DNA of 64,000 nt from Lunularia cruciata (Eukaryota > Streptophyta > Marchantiopsida > Lunulariales > Lunulariaceae): contig OX419760.1 in NCBI GenBank assembly GCA_948567375.1, positions 62,058,911 through 62,122,910 on the forward strand, written 5' to 3'. Below are positions 1-10,829 of this stretch, piece by piece. A model generated the notes under the pieces. The model saw nothing but the letters and a program-made list of their open reading frames with translations, made no database searches and was not told the DNA's origin. Positions within the stretch are counted from its first letter, which is position 1. Each line of letters begins with the position of its first letter. Both the position numbers and the translations under genes were made by a program.

Positions 1-1045
1 TCCTAAATAGGTGTTTGTGCATTGTGGAGATGAGAAAGAAGCTACCATGTGGCATCATAAAGGGGATACCTTTTTCAAAGGACCTTATATTCAAAGGACC
101 TGTTGTTGGTGGCCACATTGGATATCATGGCATACAAATATAACATCAAGTTAATATTCCTCATGATCATTGATAGAGATGGGAGGAGGAGGGATTTAGA
201 CACAAGTAGAAAAGGATGATGAGTTAGAACCAAAAGGCTTTAACTTTATAACAGAGAAGACAAGATGGATGTGCATATGACTAATTGATAAGCAATGGGA
301 GAAATGATTTGCATAATCTCAAATGAATCTATCCAATTGATAGCAAGTTTGCAGCTTGGGTATTGAGTGAGAGAGGAAGGTTACTAGATGAAAGCGTGAC
401 CTAGTTGAAAGGTGAGATTGTGATGATATTTATAAGCATGTTGCTTTTGCCAATTTTGAGCACCAAGAAGATGAGACTTGGCTTGGTGGAGGGATTTGGA
501 TAACATGGAAAAGAAGGTAGAAGTATGCAAGACTCGAGATGGTGGAAGAGCAAGAAAAGAATTTGGAACAAGTGAATCTTGAAGAAGAAAGGAAAGGAAA
601 CACTTGCATGCTTGGTAGGATAACTTGGTATTGTAGGAAAACTTGGTAACTACAAGACAAGTGTCCAAATTAGTGTGATGAACATTGACAAATGTATGTA
701 GCATTTCCTCCAAAGTGCAAATCTTTTATCCATCAGTTTAAGGATGATAAGTTAGACAATGAAAACTTGGTACCAAGGAGTTTAAAAGGTGCTTGCCAAA
801 ATTTACCAATAAAGCAAGGATCTTGGTTAGGGATGAGAACCCTTGGCATCCCATGTTGCTTGATGACAATATCAAAGTAGATCTATGCCAATGTTAGAGC
901 ATCACTATATCCATAGTAGGAGCTAAACAAATTAGCTTTGAGCTTATCAACAAACACTTTGATGGTTGTATGGTCCTAGTCCATCTTTGACAAGGATGTA
1001 ATGAGTTCTAAGCTTACATGTCTCCAACATGTAGATGAAATTGGT
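1..1045 (-). pseudogene. A1 integrase C-terminal part and chromodomain, broken
   Basis: Minus-strand translation of 384-713 gives the segment after the integrase catalytic core (motifs like AFVNVHHTN and SHLLGAQN). The same segment is found at 9845-10195 (A2) and 58570-59055 (A5). Below position 200 the reading continues into the chromodomain seen more clearly in A2. The integrase inserts the cDNA; in chromoviruses the chromodomain is thought to bias the target site. Stops and frameshifts break the frame throughout. The part upstream of about 1045 is missing where a family-B LTR intervenes. Confidence 0.75.
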
Positions 1046-1048
1046 TTT

Positions 1049-1531
1049 CTTGCCATTTGTAGCATCACACCTAGATTGCTTGGACGTTGGAGTAGTAGTG
1101 TGGGTAGTTAGAGATATTTTGGCAGTTACTCATAGACTGCTTATTGACAATCAGATTTCATGTTTGGGGTATTGACTACATGGTGGGCCCTATTGTCACT
1201 TGCACTGTTCATACGATTAAGTGTGCCGTCAGTGGGACTGTTAAGGTTGGAGACCTAGGTCAAGATCAGGGTGTATACTTTCAAGTGCAGCTCTAGAGAG
1301 CTTATTTCTCTTATGTTGAGCCTTTGAGATCTTGGCTCTGGTGGACAGAGGCCAGCAAGCATCACCTAGAGTCTCTTAGCTAGAGTGGGTATGGCTTGAT
1401 TGTATCAATGCCCAATTGTTGGTAAATCAATGATTGAGTGTGATTCAAGGAGAACAAATCAATTATTGTGGCACTTTAGAGTTTATGTATGATATGTGTG
1501 AGTTGTGTTTCTATGATATGTGTGAATTGTG
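1049..1531 (+). repeat. Family B LTR, solo, in A1
   Basis: About 480 bp matching the family-B LTR (compare 12196-12751 and 20846-21296), here in plus orientation and thus opposite to its host A1. It includes the roughly 110-bp outer module with the GGCACTTTAGAG motif at its 3' end. No B internal sequence is attached, so this is a solo LTR or a truncated copy. Just beyond it a 23-bp stretch starting AATTCTTCTTCTTATC occurs at 1532-1554 and again at 1591-1613. Confidence 0.7.
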
Positions 1532-1589
1532 TAATTCTTCTTCTTATCATAATTGCAGCACTTAAGAGCTCATGTATGATTTAAAGTGG

Positions 1590-2790
1590 GAATTCTTCTT
1601 CTTATCATAATTGTTTCTATTATGAGAGATTTAGTAAGGTACTTCAAATTGAGTCATCATGATAGGGCATGGGGATGATATAGAAATACTAGATCTGTAC
1701 TCAAGCTTGATGGAAAAAAATTGTAGTTGTTCTTCCTATTGATAATTTTGATTCTTCATGTGCTTCAAATATAGGATCTACAACAAAGGTTTGTGATTGG
1801 TTTGCATGATCACTTGTTTCCCCAAGAGATAATGTCTCCATACCTTTGTGATACATATCATTGCTATTTCTTTTGACCTTGAGTAGAGTAATTCCTTTCT
1901 ATGGTACTTAATCAATGGGATGTAATCCATTTGGAAATGGATTATATTTGGAAATCCACAAGGCAATGGGATGTAATCCATTTGGAAATTCCTATTGTAA
2001 CATAGCTCCAATGGCAAAGTTAAATGCATCAAAATTAACCACAAGGTAGTTGAGGGTGAGATGGTTGGAAGATGAATAGTGGAGACACCATATAATTTAG
2101 TTTCTTGAATGTGTCTTTGTGCTTGGTAGTTCTTTGAAAGCTTGATATCTTCCCCATAAAATTACTATAGATTAAAATATCATCCAAGAACACCATTACA
2201 TATCAATCCAATAGCCCTTCCAACACCCAATGAATTTGATCTATGAAAATTGCCAAAGCATTAATGACTCAAAAAGGTAAAGCTCTCTACTCCAAATGCC
2301 CAAACCTTGTACAAAAGGTCATCTTTTGCACATCCTTCCTATCAATGGGAATTTTCCAACAGCCGCTCCAAAGATCTAATTTGGAGAAATACTATGCTCC
2401 ACTCATTTGATCCAACAAGTCATCAATTTGAGACAAGGGATACACATTTTTCATAATTTATTTATTAAGACCTTGGTAATTAATATAAAATTTAAGTCTT
2501 CTATCCTTCTTTGGTACAAAGAGTATTGGTGCTCCCCAAGGAGATGTACTATATCATATTAACTCCTCCAATAACTTGATTAGTATTTTTTTAGGCTCTT
2601 CTAACTCCTTTTGGTGAGAACCTATAGATTGATCTAATCACAAGAGTACTACTTGGCAATTTCTTGATCTTGAAGTGCATACCTTGATCAGAAGGCAAGC
2701 CTCAAAAGATCATCTAGAAATACATTTGAAACTCTTGTGTTATCTGATCAACCATTACTTGTTGGGGTTGCTTACCCTCATCAAATTAAC
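1590..2790 (-). pseudogene. A1 reverse transcriptase/RNase H remnant
   Basis: On the minus strand the peptide VFLDDILIYS, the catalytic F-L-D-D of gypsy reverse transcriptase, is encoded near 2166-2200. It is followed by RNase H-like residues in 1778-2044. Compared with A2 (11444-11683) the stretch just after the catalytic box has been deleted, and two near-identical pieces of about 40 bp around 1915-1990 show a local duplication. Many stops; not functional. Confidence 0.75.
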
Positions 2791-2869
2791 CTTGTTCAAT
2801 TGGTTTGATCTACATATAAAAAAGAAGACTATATTTCTCTAAATCTTGCTCTATAGCTCAAGCTTTATA

Positions 2870-4480
2870 GGTTCTATACTAACAAACTTCTCGTCTTGGG
2901 ATTGACTACTTTTAAGTATCTTACTTAAAGATGCACAACAATCTAATTGGTAATTATTGTACTTGCATTTGTTATCAAATCCATTCAAATTAAACCTTAT
3001 AGCATTCAAGATAAAGTAGACCTAAAATGACATCATAAGGAAGCAACTATAAACCTCATACACTTTGAATACTCTTTTCCAATCTTAAATATAACAAAAT
3101 ATGAAGTACAAAATGCAAAACCCTTTCTTTTGTCTGCCATCATCAATAGACTACTAAATATTGGATTGATATGAATATATAATTCCTTTGGTAATTGTAT
3201 AGACATGAAATTCTCAAAATTCTCATAATCAACCAAAATCATACAACAATGATTGGATATCATATCTTACAAGTGCATCAAATTTGCATAGGTCAAACCT
3301 TCAATCCCATTGGAACAATCTAGTTCTTAATAAGTGGCTTCATATCTCTTCTTGGGATTCTTTGTTTCCTTAGTCCTCACATTCCAAGAACTCTATGTTG
3401 CAATGCAATGTTATATTTGGCAACAATAGAAGCAACCACTATTTTTTTTAATTTTTCTCTATTTGTAGTGCCAAGTGGTCTTTATTGGATGGCATTAATC
3501 TTCATTGATGCTAGCTCTTCCACCTTTTTGTGGTATGGTTGTAAGTTTTATAGAGGTTTAGGTCAAGACCAAGTTATAGCAACCAAGGAATCAAAATACT
3601 TATCCAATTGCATGGCTTCTTCCAATTGTTTGGGCTCCTACATGGTCACTTCCAACTTGGTGCATGATTTTAAGCCCCTCAAAAATTGATCAAAAGCTTC
3701 ACCTTCTAGTATCTCTAGAATCCACATTACGGTATTTTGGTATTGAGTGATGTAGCTCTTCATAGAATCAATATGTTTCAATATTATCAATCTATCTTGA
3801 GTGGTTTGTGCAACATTTACCACTTATAATCTTCCAATTATTATGCTCTTGAATTCTTTCCATGTTGAGATCGCCATAAAAAATTGCTGTTGAACTTGCT
3901 CCACCCAAAGTTACCACCATAGTTTTGCCACTCCATGTAATTGGCTTGAAGCCAAGAGAATTTATCTTCATTCACCTTGAATATATGTAGCTTCAAAATA
4001 GCATTTGCAATCAAACACAAAATCATCCTCTATACTCAAGAGATTTTTGCTTTCAAATATCTTTGGATTCTGAAACCAAAATTGCTCTTCTCCTTCTCAA
4101 AATTCTACTCTCTCTAAATGTTCTTATCATTGGTGATCTTTCTCTTCCAATAATCAAGTAAGATGCTCAATTTGTTACCACATAACAATGATAAATTTGG
4201 GCATTGCCACCATGAATACTACTCTATCAAACTAACTATTTGCAATTATCTAAGTTAACATGTAGATACAACATGTCTACCACTCCCCGTAAGTTACAAT
4301 TAGAAGTATCAATGGTTCATTGGAAAAGTTTTGATCATGTTCAGACAATTCTACCCCAAGCATGAAATGATGAATTACATGAAATGATTCTTTGATGGTT
4401 CTTGGACACAAAAGTTCCAATAGTTAGGGGGAAATGGATTTGGTGGTTCATAGATTTGATCCATCTCATTCTTGCTTTGA
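2870..4480 (-). pseudogene. A1 gag and protease remnant
   Basis: Minus-strand reading. The gag part (3638-4026 and nearby) matches gag of A2, A3, A4 and A5, and ends in a CCHC zinc knuckle (C-F-Y-C, then His) near 3410-3460 whose last Cys is lost. The protease follows at 3033-3263. It aligns to the A2 protease at 21608-22003, but the active-site Asp-x-Gly region is degraded to VDYENF. Retrotransposon Gag packages the RNA and the protease cleaves the polyprotein; neither could work here. Confidence 0.7.
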
Positions 4481-4486
4481 TAGCAA

Positions 4487-4935
4487 TGTAAAAGACCAAA
4501 GTGAGAAATAAAAGAATAGAAGACTAATTTGGAATATCATATTGGTACTCTCAAGTGAGGGAAACACTGGATGCCTAATTTGAGCTTGGCTTGGGTATTT
4601 TTAGGTAAATTGGGTACAAGATTTCCAAGGAGCTTCTAAGGAAAGTTCCTTCTAAGAGTTTCCTTACTTGGAGTGCAAGTTTACTTAGTAGTTTACTAGG
4701 TGTATAAGCTGAGCTAGTAGTTAGCTTGGCATACAAGTTACTCTATCCTTGGAAAGTTCCTAAAAGCTTCTCACGAAGAAGCTTCTATATGCTTCTAGAA
4801 TATTTTTCCCACAAGATTTTTTTATGCTTCTATTACATTCTTAGGCTAGTTCTATTTCTTTTTTTTTCTATATTTAGCTTAGACTAATAACTTATTAGCT
4901 TTTACTAACTTGTCTACTAACTCTATATTAGTACA
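4487..4935 (-). repeat. 5' LTR of A1
   Basis: Begins (minus sense) with TGTAC and ends with CTTTTACA directly before a decayed initiator-Met-tRNA primer site (TTGCTATCAAAGC). It contains the family's GAAGCTTC clusters and TAGCTTAGCTTG motifs, shared with the LTRs at 8934-9347, 22709-23102, 42236-42595, 55583-55986 and 59564-59919. Confidence 0.8.
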
Positions 4936-5155
4936 ATCATGATAGAGTTCTCCAAGGATTCTAGATATTTTGCTACCATACATAGTGGATTTACAAAGAA
5001 TGGCACTCAATATCAGCCCGTATCTCAAGTACCAACAAATGAAGAGATTGTTTATAGTTTGGAGTCAACCACGGGAGCTAATTAAGTTGCACAATGTGTT
5101 TCCACTCCATTGTTGTGGAACATGGATGAGATTTATGGGGCTCCAAGGGAGTACT
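4936..5155 (+). pseudogene. Family B copy B2: gag N-terminus
   Basis: Plus strand; an ATG lies at 4939. The sequence aligns in reverse complement with 19280-19511 (B1), where a gag-like ORF starts MEFFGDSRG and runs through the motif PLLWDMDDIYG. Here A1's LTR ends 3 bp before the ATG, and homology stops at about 5155 where family-C DNA (C1) begins. The rest of this B copy resumes at 8311, beyond C1. Stops are present. Gag identity is inferred from position at the 5' end of B1, after its LTR and leader; I recognise no Pfam-style gag signature. Confidence 0.6.
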
Positions 5156-6130
5156 TATCATATTAGATCCTCCTTCTTTCTATTGGCTCTCTCATAACTC
5201 ATTCCTCCATGGTAAGTAAACTTTAGACAATTCTTTTAGATGTGACCTCTACTTCCACAATCAAAACTATTTATATCATTAAAATGTTTTGTTGGTTGGC
5301 CTCCTCTATATGGATAGTTCCTATAATCCCTTGGTCATCATCCAAAATTTTGGTCCACTTCTCTCTTCCCTCATAGTTGTAGTACATTGATCTTTAGATC
5401 TGCAAGTTGCTCCATGATGTTTGAATCAGATCTTTTGGTAGAGGTGCAAGGACTAGAGCAACTATTACTTGTGGTACAACCTTTGTCACCAATGGGCTAG
5501 AAGCCACAGTACTTGTAGACTTGTGAAGGATGCAAAACCTTCTTCACCACTAGATCACTCTCACCTCATTCCAAAATCTCCTCCATATGAATTACAATCT
5601 TGATAGCTTTTACCTTGGAAGATTTTTCATATCTCACATTACTTTGAATTTATGATTTCAACCCTCCTACAAAATTACTTGATGAGCATGGATACTACTC
5701 CAATCATATTAGTCTTCATGTCATCCTCAATCTTCTTCAACACTATGTAGAATTAGGACTCTAACTTCTCCACTCTTTTGCATATGCTCTCACTTTCTCT
5801 CCATCTCCTTGCTTGAGGAAGATAACCTCACTCATCAATCTCTTATAATTTTCATTCAGAAGAAAATTCTAAATGAGTATTGTAGTCAAACTCTCCAAAG
5901 GCTCCACTTGACCATCTCTTATCTCTCTTTCTTTTAATATTTGGATTCAAACCATGTAAGAGTTACATCCTCAAAGAAATCCAATAGTAGCCCATTATAT
6001 CTTCCTCCTCTCATTATTTCCTATGCAATTTCTCTTGAATTCTCCCACAAAAGTCTCTATATCTCTCCATCTTTGCCAAAGAAATCCAAAATTTCCCTAT
6101 CTTAGCCTCTCACTATCTTTTGTCCTCTCC
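5156..6130 (-). pseudogene. C1 gag remnant
   Basis: Minus-strand match to the C3 gag at 26310-27210. The N-terminal stretch of C3 (GKLPVFFGKDGEDVEAF) is recognisable at about 6050-6120. The C-terminal zinc knuckle near 5225-5275 keeps the second Cys, the His and the last Cys, while the first Cys codon has become Ser. Several stops. No protease follows because the element is cut at about 5156. Confidence 0.7.
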
Positions 6131-6289
6131 CTACATTTAAAAAGAAATTTTCTCTCACTTTATAACTAATAGAATATAGATATTGTTAATATCATTTGAG
6201 AGCAGTAAATTATAGGGAACATAAAAGGTTCATATTACTCCATTTTCACCACAAAATCAAATCCTAGAATGTATATTAATCAAACCTTC

Positions 6290-7645
6290 ATGGATAGTTT
6301 ATCCATAAATTGAAAGATTAGCTCAATCACTAATCTTGAGAACTCTCTTATGAAGGTGGTAGTCTCTTGATAGCTATACTAAGACTCTCTCTAAGATCTT
6401 TCACTAAGTTTTTCAAACATTGTATTAATTCATTACACTCATGGCTCTTTGGAAGTCCTTCCACTCCAAAAAACTCACACAACCCCTTGATCCTAGATCT
6501 CCTCCCTTTCAATCTTGGTGAAGAAGGTCCAACATGCAATCCCAAGTCAAGTAAGCCTCTCATTTCCCTCAATCACTTGCTCTAAATCTCAATGGACATG
6601 AACTTGCCTCATCTCTCTTCTCTCCACATAAAAGACACTTAGAATCACTTTTTCCTCCAAATGATGTAAGTTTTTGAGTCCTCTCAACTGTGTCTTCAAA
6701 TTCTACTCTAAACTCTCCTTTCTCCAAATCAGCCATTACTATCACCTCAACCTCCTTTGGAGAACCTTACATAACCTTAACTTCCACTCCTAATGACCAT
6801 TGCAAGATGAATCTAAATACTCAAACATGCTTTTGGTCATTCATAAACTCACTTTGCATGAGATTTCAACCTTCCAAAAATAGATCCTTCTTCACAATGT
6901 CAACTAATTCTCCCAAATAGTAGCTTTTCCTCTGAAATTTTTCACACCTAATCAATTGATTAGGTGTGAAAAATGAAGTGAAAACACTATATGGTGTCTT
7001 TCCTTGCAAAATTTCAGCCCTTTTCATCAAGTTATTTGGCATAGACACCTCACTATTCAATATACATCTTCCTAGATTTGGTCTAAAACCACTTGTCTCT
7101 TCTTAGGAATTTCTAATTACCTATCTAAAATTGATCTCTCTCTAATTTCTAGGCTAGAGGGGAGCCTATCTACCATTAAATTTCTTAGAGAGTTTCAATG
7201 CAATCAAAATAGAATTGAAGGGATAGTGAACTCTATATAATTCTCTAAAGAGCATGCAATTTTTGGCAGCAATTTACTCTACTATCTTGCAATAATTTTA
7301 AGTGTTCCAACTAAGCAATAAAACAAGTTATTATCTCTAAAACTTTCAATTCTAGATCTTTAAACTCAAAGTTTTGTCCAAAATGACCATAATCTCCAAA
7401 ATCTGCAATCCACCTCAAAAAATCTCTCCAAATCTTCTCATGTGTGTAAGATGTATAATATCACCTCAAAAACATCATAATGAACTACAATATATAAAAA
7501 TGGATCCAAGTTCTCTAACATAAATTTAGAAATGTCCTCCCTAATGTTCTCTCTAAGTGAGTTCTCATAGCCTTCTTTTGTCTAACATAGAATTGTACAT
7601 GGAATATTATCTTGCCTTCAAGAGAGGTCTAATTAACCAAACCAG
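6290..7645 (-). pseudogene. C1 extra ORF upstream of gag (ORF0)
   Basis: Minus-strand counterpart of C3 24780-26076. The best preserved piece (6348-6572) contains RGLLDLGLHVGPSSPRL and the second zinc-type module (C-x2-[F for C], then H-x-C), here with its second Cys replaced by Phe. The same ORF sits in the same place between LTR and gag in two copies of opposite orientation, so it belongs to the element. Function unknown; zinc-mediated nucleic-acid binding is a guess. Confidence 0.6.
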
Positions 7646-7647
7646 AA

Positions 7648-8310
7648 AGTGAGCCAACTTGTCTTTCACTCAAGATGAAGGCTATTACGGTAGTGTTCCA
7701 TGGACTAAGAAAGCAAAAAACTCCAACTCTGTCATACTCTTCCAAGGCTAAAACTCCAAGGCACTTCCAAAACTCAAAACATTGCACACAAGAGAGCTTA
7801 ATGAGAGAGAGTTAGTTGTAAATGAAAGGATTATATGAGTACCTCCTCATCTCTTGTTTATATACTTGTGAAATAGTTATACACCAAAGTTATTAATTAC
7901 CATATTAACTCAAGTTACTAGGCAAAAATTCTAAAGTCAAAAAAAATATCCCAGCTCATAGGGATAATCCCCTAACCATGTGATCTTCAATTGATCCAAT
8001 TGTTAAGTCATTGATTCTTTCACATGGGTTTATCTTTGGACTATAGGAAAATTTGAACTAGAAAGACTTGTGGGTCCAAGAGTTCTCAACTCTTTCCTCA
8101 AAGTTATACACCCAAGAATAATACCAAGTCAATACACTAGAATCCAAACTAGTGGTGTTCACTCTTTTACCTCTATCTTGGCTATGACTAATCTAGCTAA
8201 TCATAGCTAATTTTTAAATTTATTTTAAATATATAAATAATATCTCTCAACTACTTGGAATTCTAAACTAAATATCATAATAGAGCATATATGTAATAAT
8301 AGGTGTTATA
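7648..8310 (-). repeat. 5' LTR of C1
   Basis: About 663 bp, aligned with the C3 LTR at 24068-24756. In minus sense it starts TGTTAT-AACACC-like and ends GGCTCAC(T). A TATA-type stretch lies where C3 has ACAAGTATATAAATTAG. It contains an internal run of A/T-rich sequence near 8210-8250. The flank at 8311 is family-B methyltransferase sequence. Confidence 0.8.
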
Positions 8311-8933
8311 ATACTAGTTGTGGTATTATAGCCAAGCATATGAGTTTAGAGGTACTTGGATGTAGAGAGAGATGAGAGTCTTAGAAAATTTTCTTTATAT
8401 TATGTGGCACACTTGGCCTATTGGTATCCTAAGTTATTACCAATGTCAACAATCAAGGGTTACTAAATGACATACCAACAAACATTTCTTTCTTGGTGGC
8501 ATAAGATTTAAAGAACATGGTCCCATTCATTTGGTGATTTTTGGATGACCATGTCGGTGACATACCCATATTGACTAAGGTCAAGGTCTACAAGATCTCT
8601 ATTCCAATGTATTTTGGGATATGTTACATATACTATGGTATCTCTAGGTCATCAAGTCATTTTTTAGCCTATATTTTTGAAAATGTCCCTTTGATGGCCG
8701 ATCTTTGTGCATGGATAGTAGCAAGTACACATCAGATACATTATTGGATAAACCATGATATTAAATAGTAAGAATTGGATTGCAGCTCTTGATCTTTGGT
8801 AGATGAACCACTTACCTAGGGATGTTCTACATCATGCATATGATGGTATTCAAAAACCATCATATTTGATTGTTGATGATACCTTGGGTGTTGGGTGTTA
8901 GTCTTAGATTGTAGTAGTGGTTGATAGGTCATC
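8311..8933 (+). pseudogene. Family B copy B2: cytosine-C5 DNA methyltransferase remnant
   Basis: Second copy of the methyltransferase segment of B1 (16300-17219), on the plus strand. Visible in order: a motif-II-like block (RYLDVERDE, near 8355-8385); motif IV, GPIHLVIFG-stop-PC with the catalytic Pro-Cys codons at 8549-8554; motif VI, FENVPLM with Glu-Asn-Val at 8679-8687; and the block LPRDVLHHAYDGI followed by IVDDTLGVG. In DNA methyltransferases the Cys of motif IV attacks cytosine C6 and the Glu of ENV protonates it. At least four stops and two frame changes; not functional. The left edge abuts the C1 LTR and the right edge (8933) the A2 LTR, so motif I and the C-terminus are missing. 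Confidence 0.72.
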
Positions 8934-9347
8934 TATAAAGTTCCAAGACTAAGGAGAGAAATAGGATAATGGAAGATAACATTGGGACACTTGAATGAGA
9001 GAAAACTCCAAATACCTAGCATGAGCTTTGGTTTTGGTACTTATAGGAAGCATACACGGCTCTTGAGAAGCTTCTCAAGAAGCTTCCTTGAGCCATTTTC
9101 TTGGAGTGCAAGTCAAGTCAAGTGGGGAAGTTTCTCAAGAAGTCTTTTACTAGAAGTCCCTTACTTGGCATGCAAGCTAAGCTAGTTAGAAGCTTCTAGA
9201 AGCTACCTACTTGGAGTGCAAGCTAAGCTAACCAAGAAACTTCACAAGAAGCTTCTTATATACTTTTTGAATATTCTAGGCTAATTTTTTCTATTTGCTA
9301 CTTTGTTAATCCTAACTAACTTCATCACTAATCTCCATATTGTTACA
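8934..9347 (-). repeat. 3' LTR of A2 with polypurine tract
   Basis: 414 bp, minus sense TGTAACAATATGG… to …CTTTATA. It is preceded (minus sense) by a clear polypurine tract, AGAGAGGGGGATA, at 9348-9360, the primer for plus-strand DNA synthesis. Two perfect GAAGCTTC palindromes 12 bp apart lie at 9067-9086. Confidence 0.85.
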
Positions 9348-9399
9348 TATCCCCCTCTCTACTAATTGGTGGCATCCTTGTTGCCATTGAAACTTCAAA

Positions 9400-10760
9400 C
9401 TCCTAGGTGGCCATTTGTGCATTTTTGAGATGAGAAAAAAGTTCCCATGTGGTATCATGAAGGGGATACCCTTTCCAAAGGACTTTGTACTCTATATGTT
9501 GATGACTTTGTTGAATGTGACTATGTGCAAGGATATGATCAACTTTGTACTCCTCATGATCATTAATAGGGATGGGAGGAGGAGGAAGTTGGACAGGAGA
9601 GGAAAAAGAAGATGGGTTAGGAACAAAGGGTTTCAACTTAGAAACGTAAAAGACAAGGTAGATGTGCATTTGACAAGGCAAGGCAAGTTGATAAGCAAAA
9701 AGAGAGATGATTTGGGTGACATCAGAAGGTCCTATCCAATTAGGGTGAGTTTACAAACTTTGGTATCAAGTGGGAGGAGAACATGACCTTATCAATGACT
9801 TGAAAGGTGAGATAATGACAATGGTGGTCCACATATTATTTTTGCTAATTCTGAGCAATAAGGAGATGAGATTTGGCTTGTTGGAGGGACTGGGAAATGG
9901 TGGTCAAGAAGGTGGAAGTATAAGGGACATGAGATGGAGGTAGGGCAAGAAGAGAATGTAGAACAAGTGGATCTTGGCCAAAATTGAGGAAGAAAGAAGA
10001 GAATCCGGTGTTTTCATCCTTGGAATTACTGTATGCAAACTCCGCAATTGCAAGACATTCATCCCAATTGGTACGGTGGATGTTGACAAAGGCACAAAGC
10101 ATATCATCCAAGGTGTAATTTTCATGTTCAATTTGTCTATCAGTTTGAGGATGATAGGTAGTGGACAAAGTAAGCTTGGTGTCAAGTTTTTGCAAGAGTG
10201 CTTGCCAAAAATTTCCAATGAATCAAGGATCATGGTTGGATATGAGTACATGAGGCATCCCATGATGCTTGAAGATAACATTGAAGTAGATTGTACCAAT
10301 GTTGGGCCATCCGTGGTACCAAAGGTTGGTGCCAAATGCATTTGCTTACTAAACTTATCCAAAAACACACTATTGTTGTGTGATCTTGCTTTGTCTTGGG
10401 CAAGGATGTGATGAGATCCAACCTCACATGTTACCATTGAGTAGATGGAATGGGGAGTGGTTGAAGTTGTCCACTCGGTTTCTAGTTGTTGGCCTTGTTG
10501 CATTGGCAGCTCTCAGCTCTCACACTATTAGAAAAAATCTCGAACATCTTGTGTCATGTTGGGTCACCACCATTGGCATTAGAGAGCACCCAAGGTCTTG
10601 TCCACACCCATCTAACTAGCAACTGGTAAGTCATGAGCTTCTTGGAGGCACACAAGTCAAAGCTCACCCTTGGCTGGAACATAAATCTGGTTCCCATAGA
10701 ATAGAAGGCCTTCCTTGAAGAAGAAGAAGGTGTTGTACTCCTTTTTGTATGTTGCAAGAC
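9400..10760 (-). pseudogene. A2 integrase and chromodomain
   Basis: From 5' to 3' in minus sense: the zinc-binding N-domain near 10554-10757 (MGVDKTLG-type residues), the catalytic core, where SLDLITSLPK-type residues carry the first Asp (10230-10427), the ANHTL/AFVNIHRTNW stretch (9845-10195), and a chromodomain at about 9420-9560 (EYKVDHIL … EYKVLWKGY … TWEL). The chromodomain's aromatic residues and W-K-G-Y core are kept, so this module is recognisable at high confidence although the whole ORF has stops and frameshifts. Confidence 0.82.
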
Positions 10761-10829
10761 AACCTTGTACCATCTAAAAGAAAGGATCTTGTTGTAAAGT
10801 GGTCTTCAACTTGAGTTGGACTTTGGAGT

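Larger units (their letters stand above)
1..4935 (-). mobile_element. Family A chromovirus copy A1 (Ty3/gypsy), 3' end outside window
   Basis: Read on the minus strand the order is 5' LTR (4487-4935), primer site, gag, protease, reverse transcriptase/RNase H, integrase and chromodomain. This is the pol order of Ty3/gypsy chromoviruses. The window opens inside the chromodomain, so the 3' LTR lies just outside. All domains carry stops or small deletions. A family-B LTR (1049-1531) lies in the opposite orientation inside the integrase region. The outer LTR end at 4935 abuts the start of a family-B gag, so A1 inserted into, or was joined to, element B2. Assigned by alignment by eye to the four other A copies. 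Confidence 0.88.
5156..8310 (-). mobile_element. Family C Athila/Tat-like copy C1, 5' half
   Basis: Minus strand: 5' LTR 7648-8310, a primer site just inside it, the extra zinc-motif ORF (6290-7645) and gag (5156-6130) ending at the CCHC knuckle near 5225-5275. Protease and pol are missing. It parallels C3 (24068-27260) closely. It lies antisense inside family-B copy B2, splitting the B gag start (4936-5155) from the B methyltransferase remnant (8311-8933). Confidence 0.82.

Noticed and set aside
9415-10411. Plus-strand frames of 123 and 145 codons
   Set aside because: Antisense to A2 chromodomain and integrase, whose motifs are clear on the minus strand.
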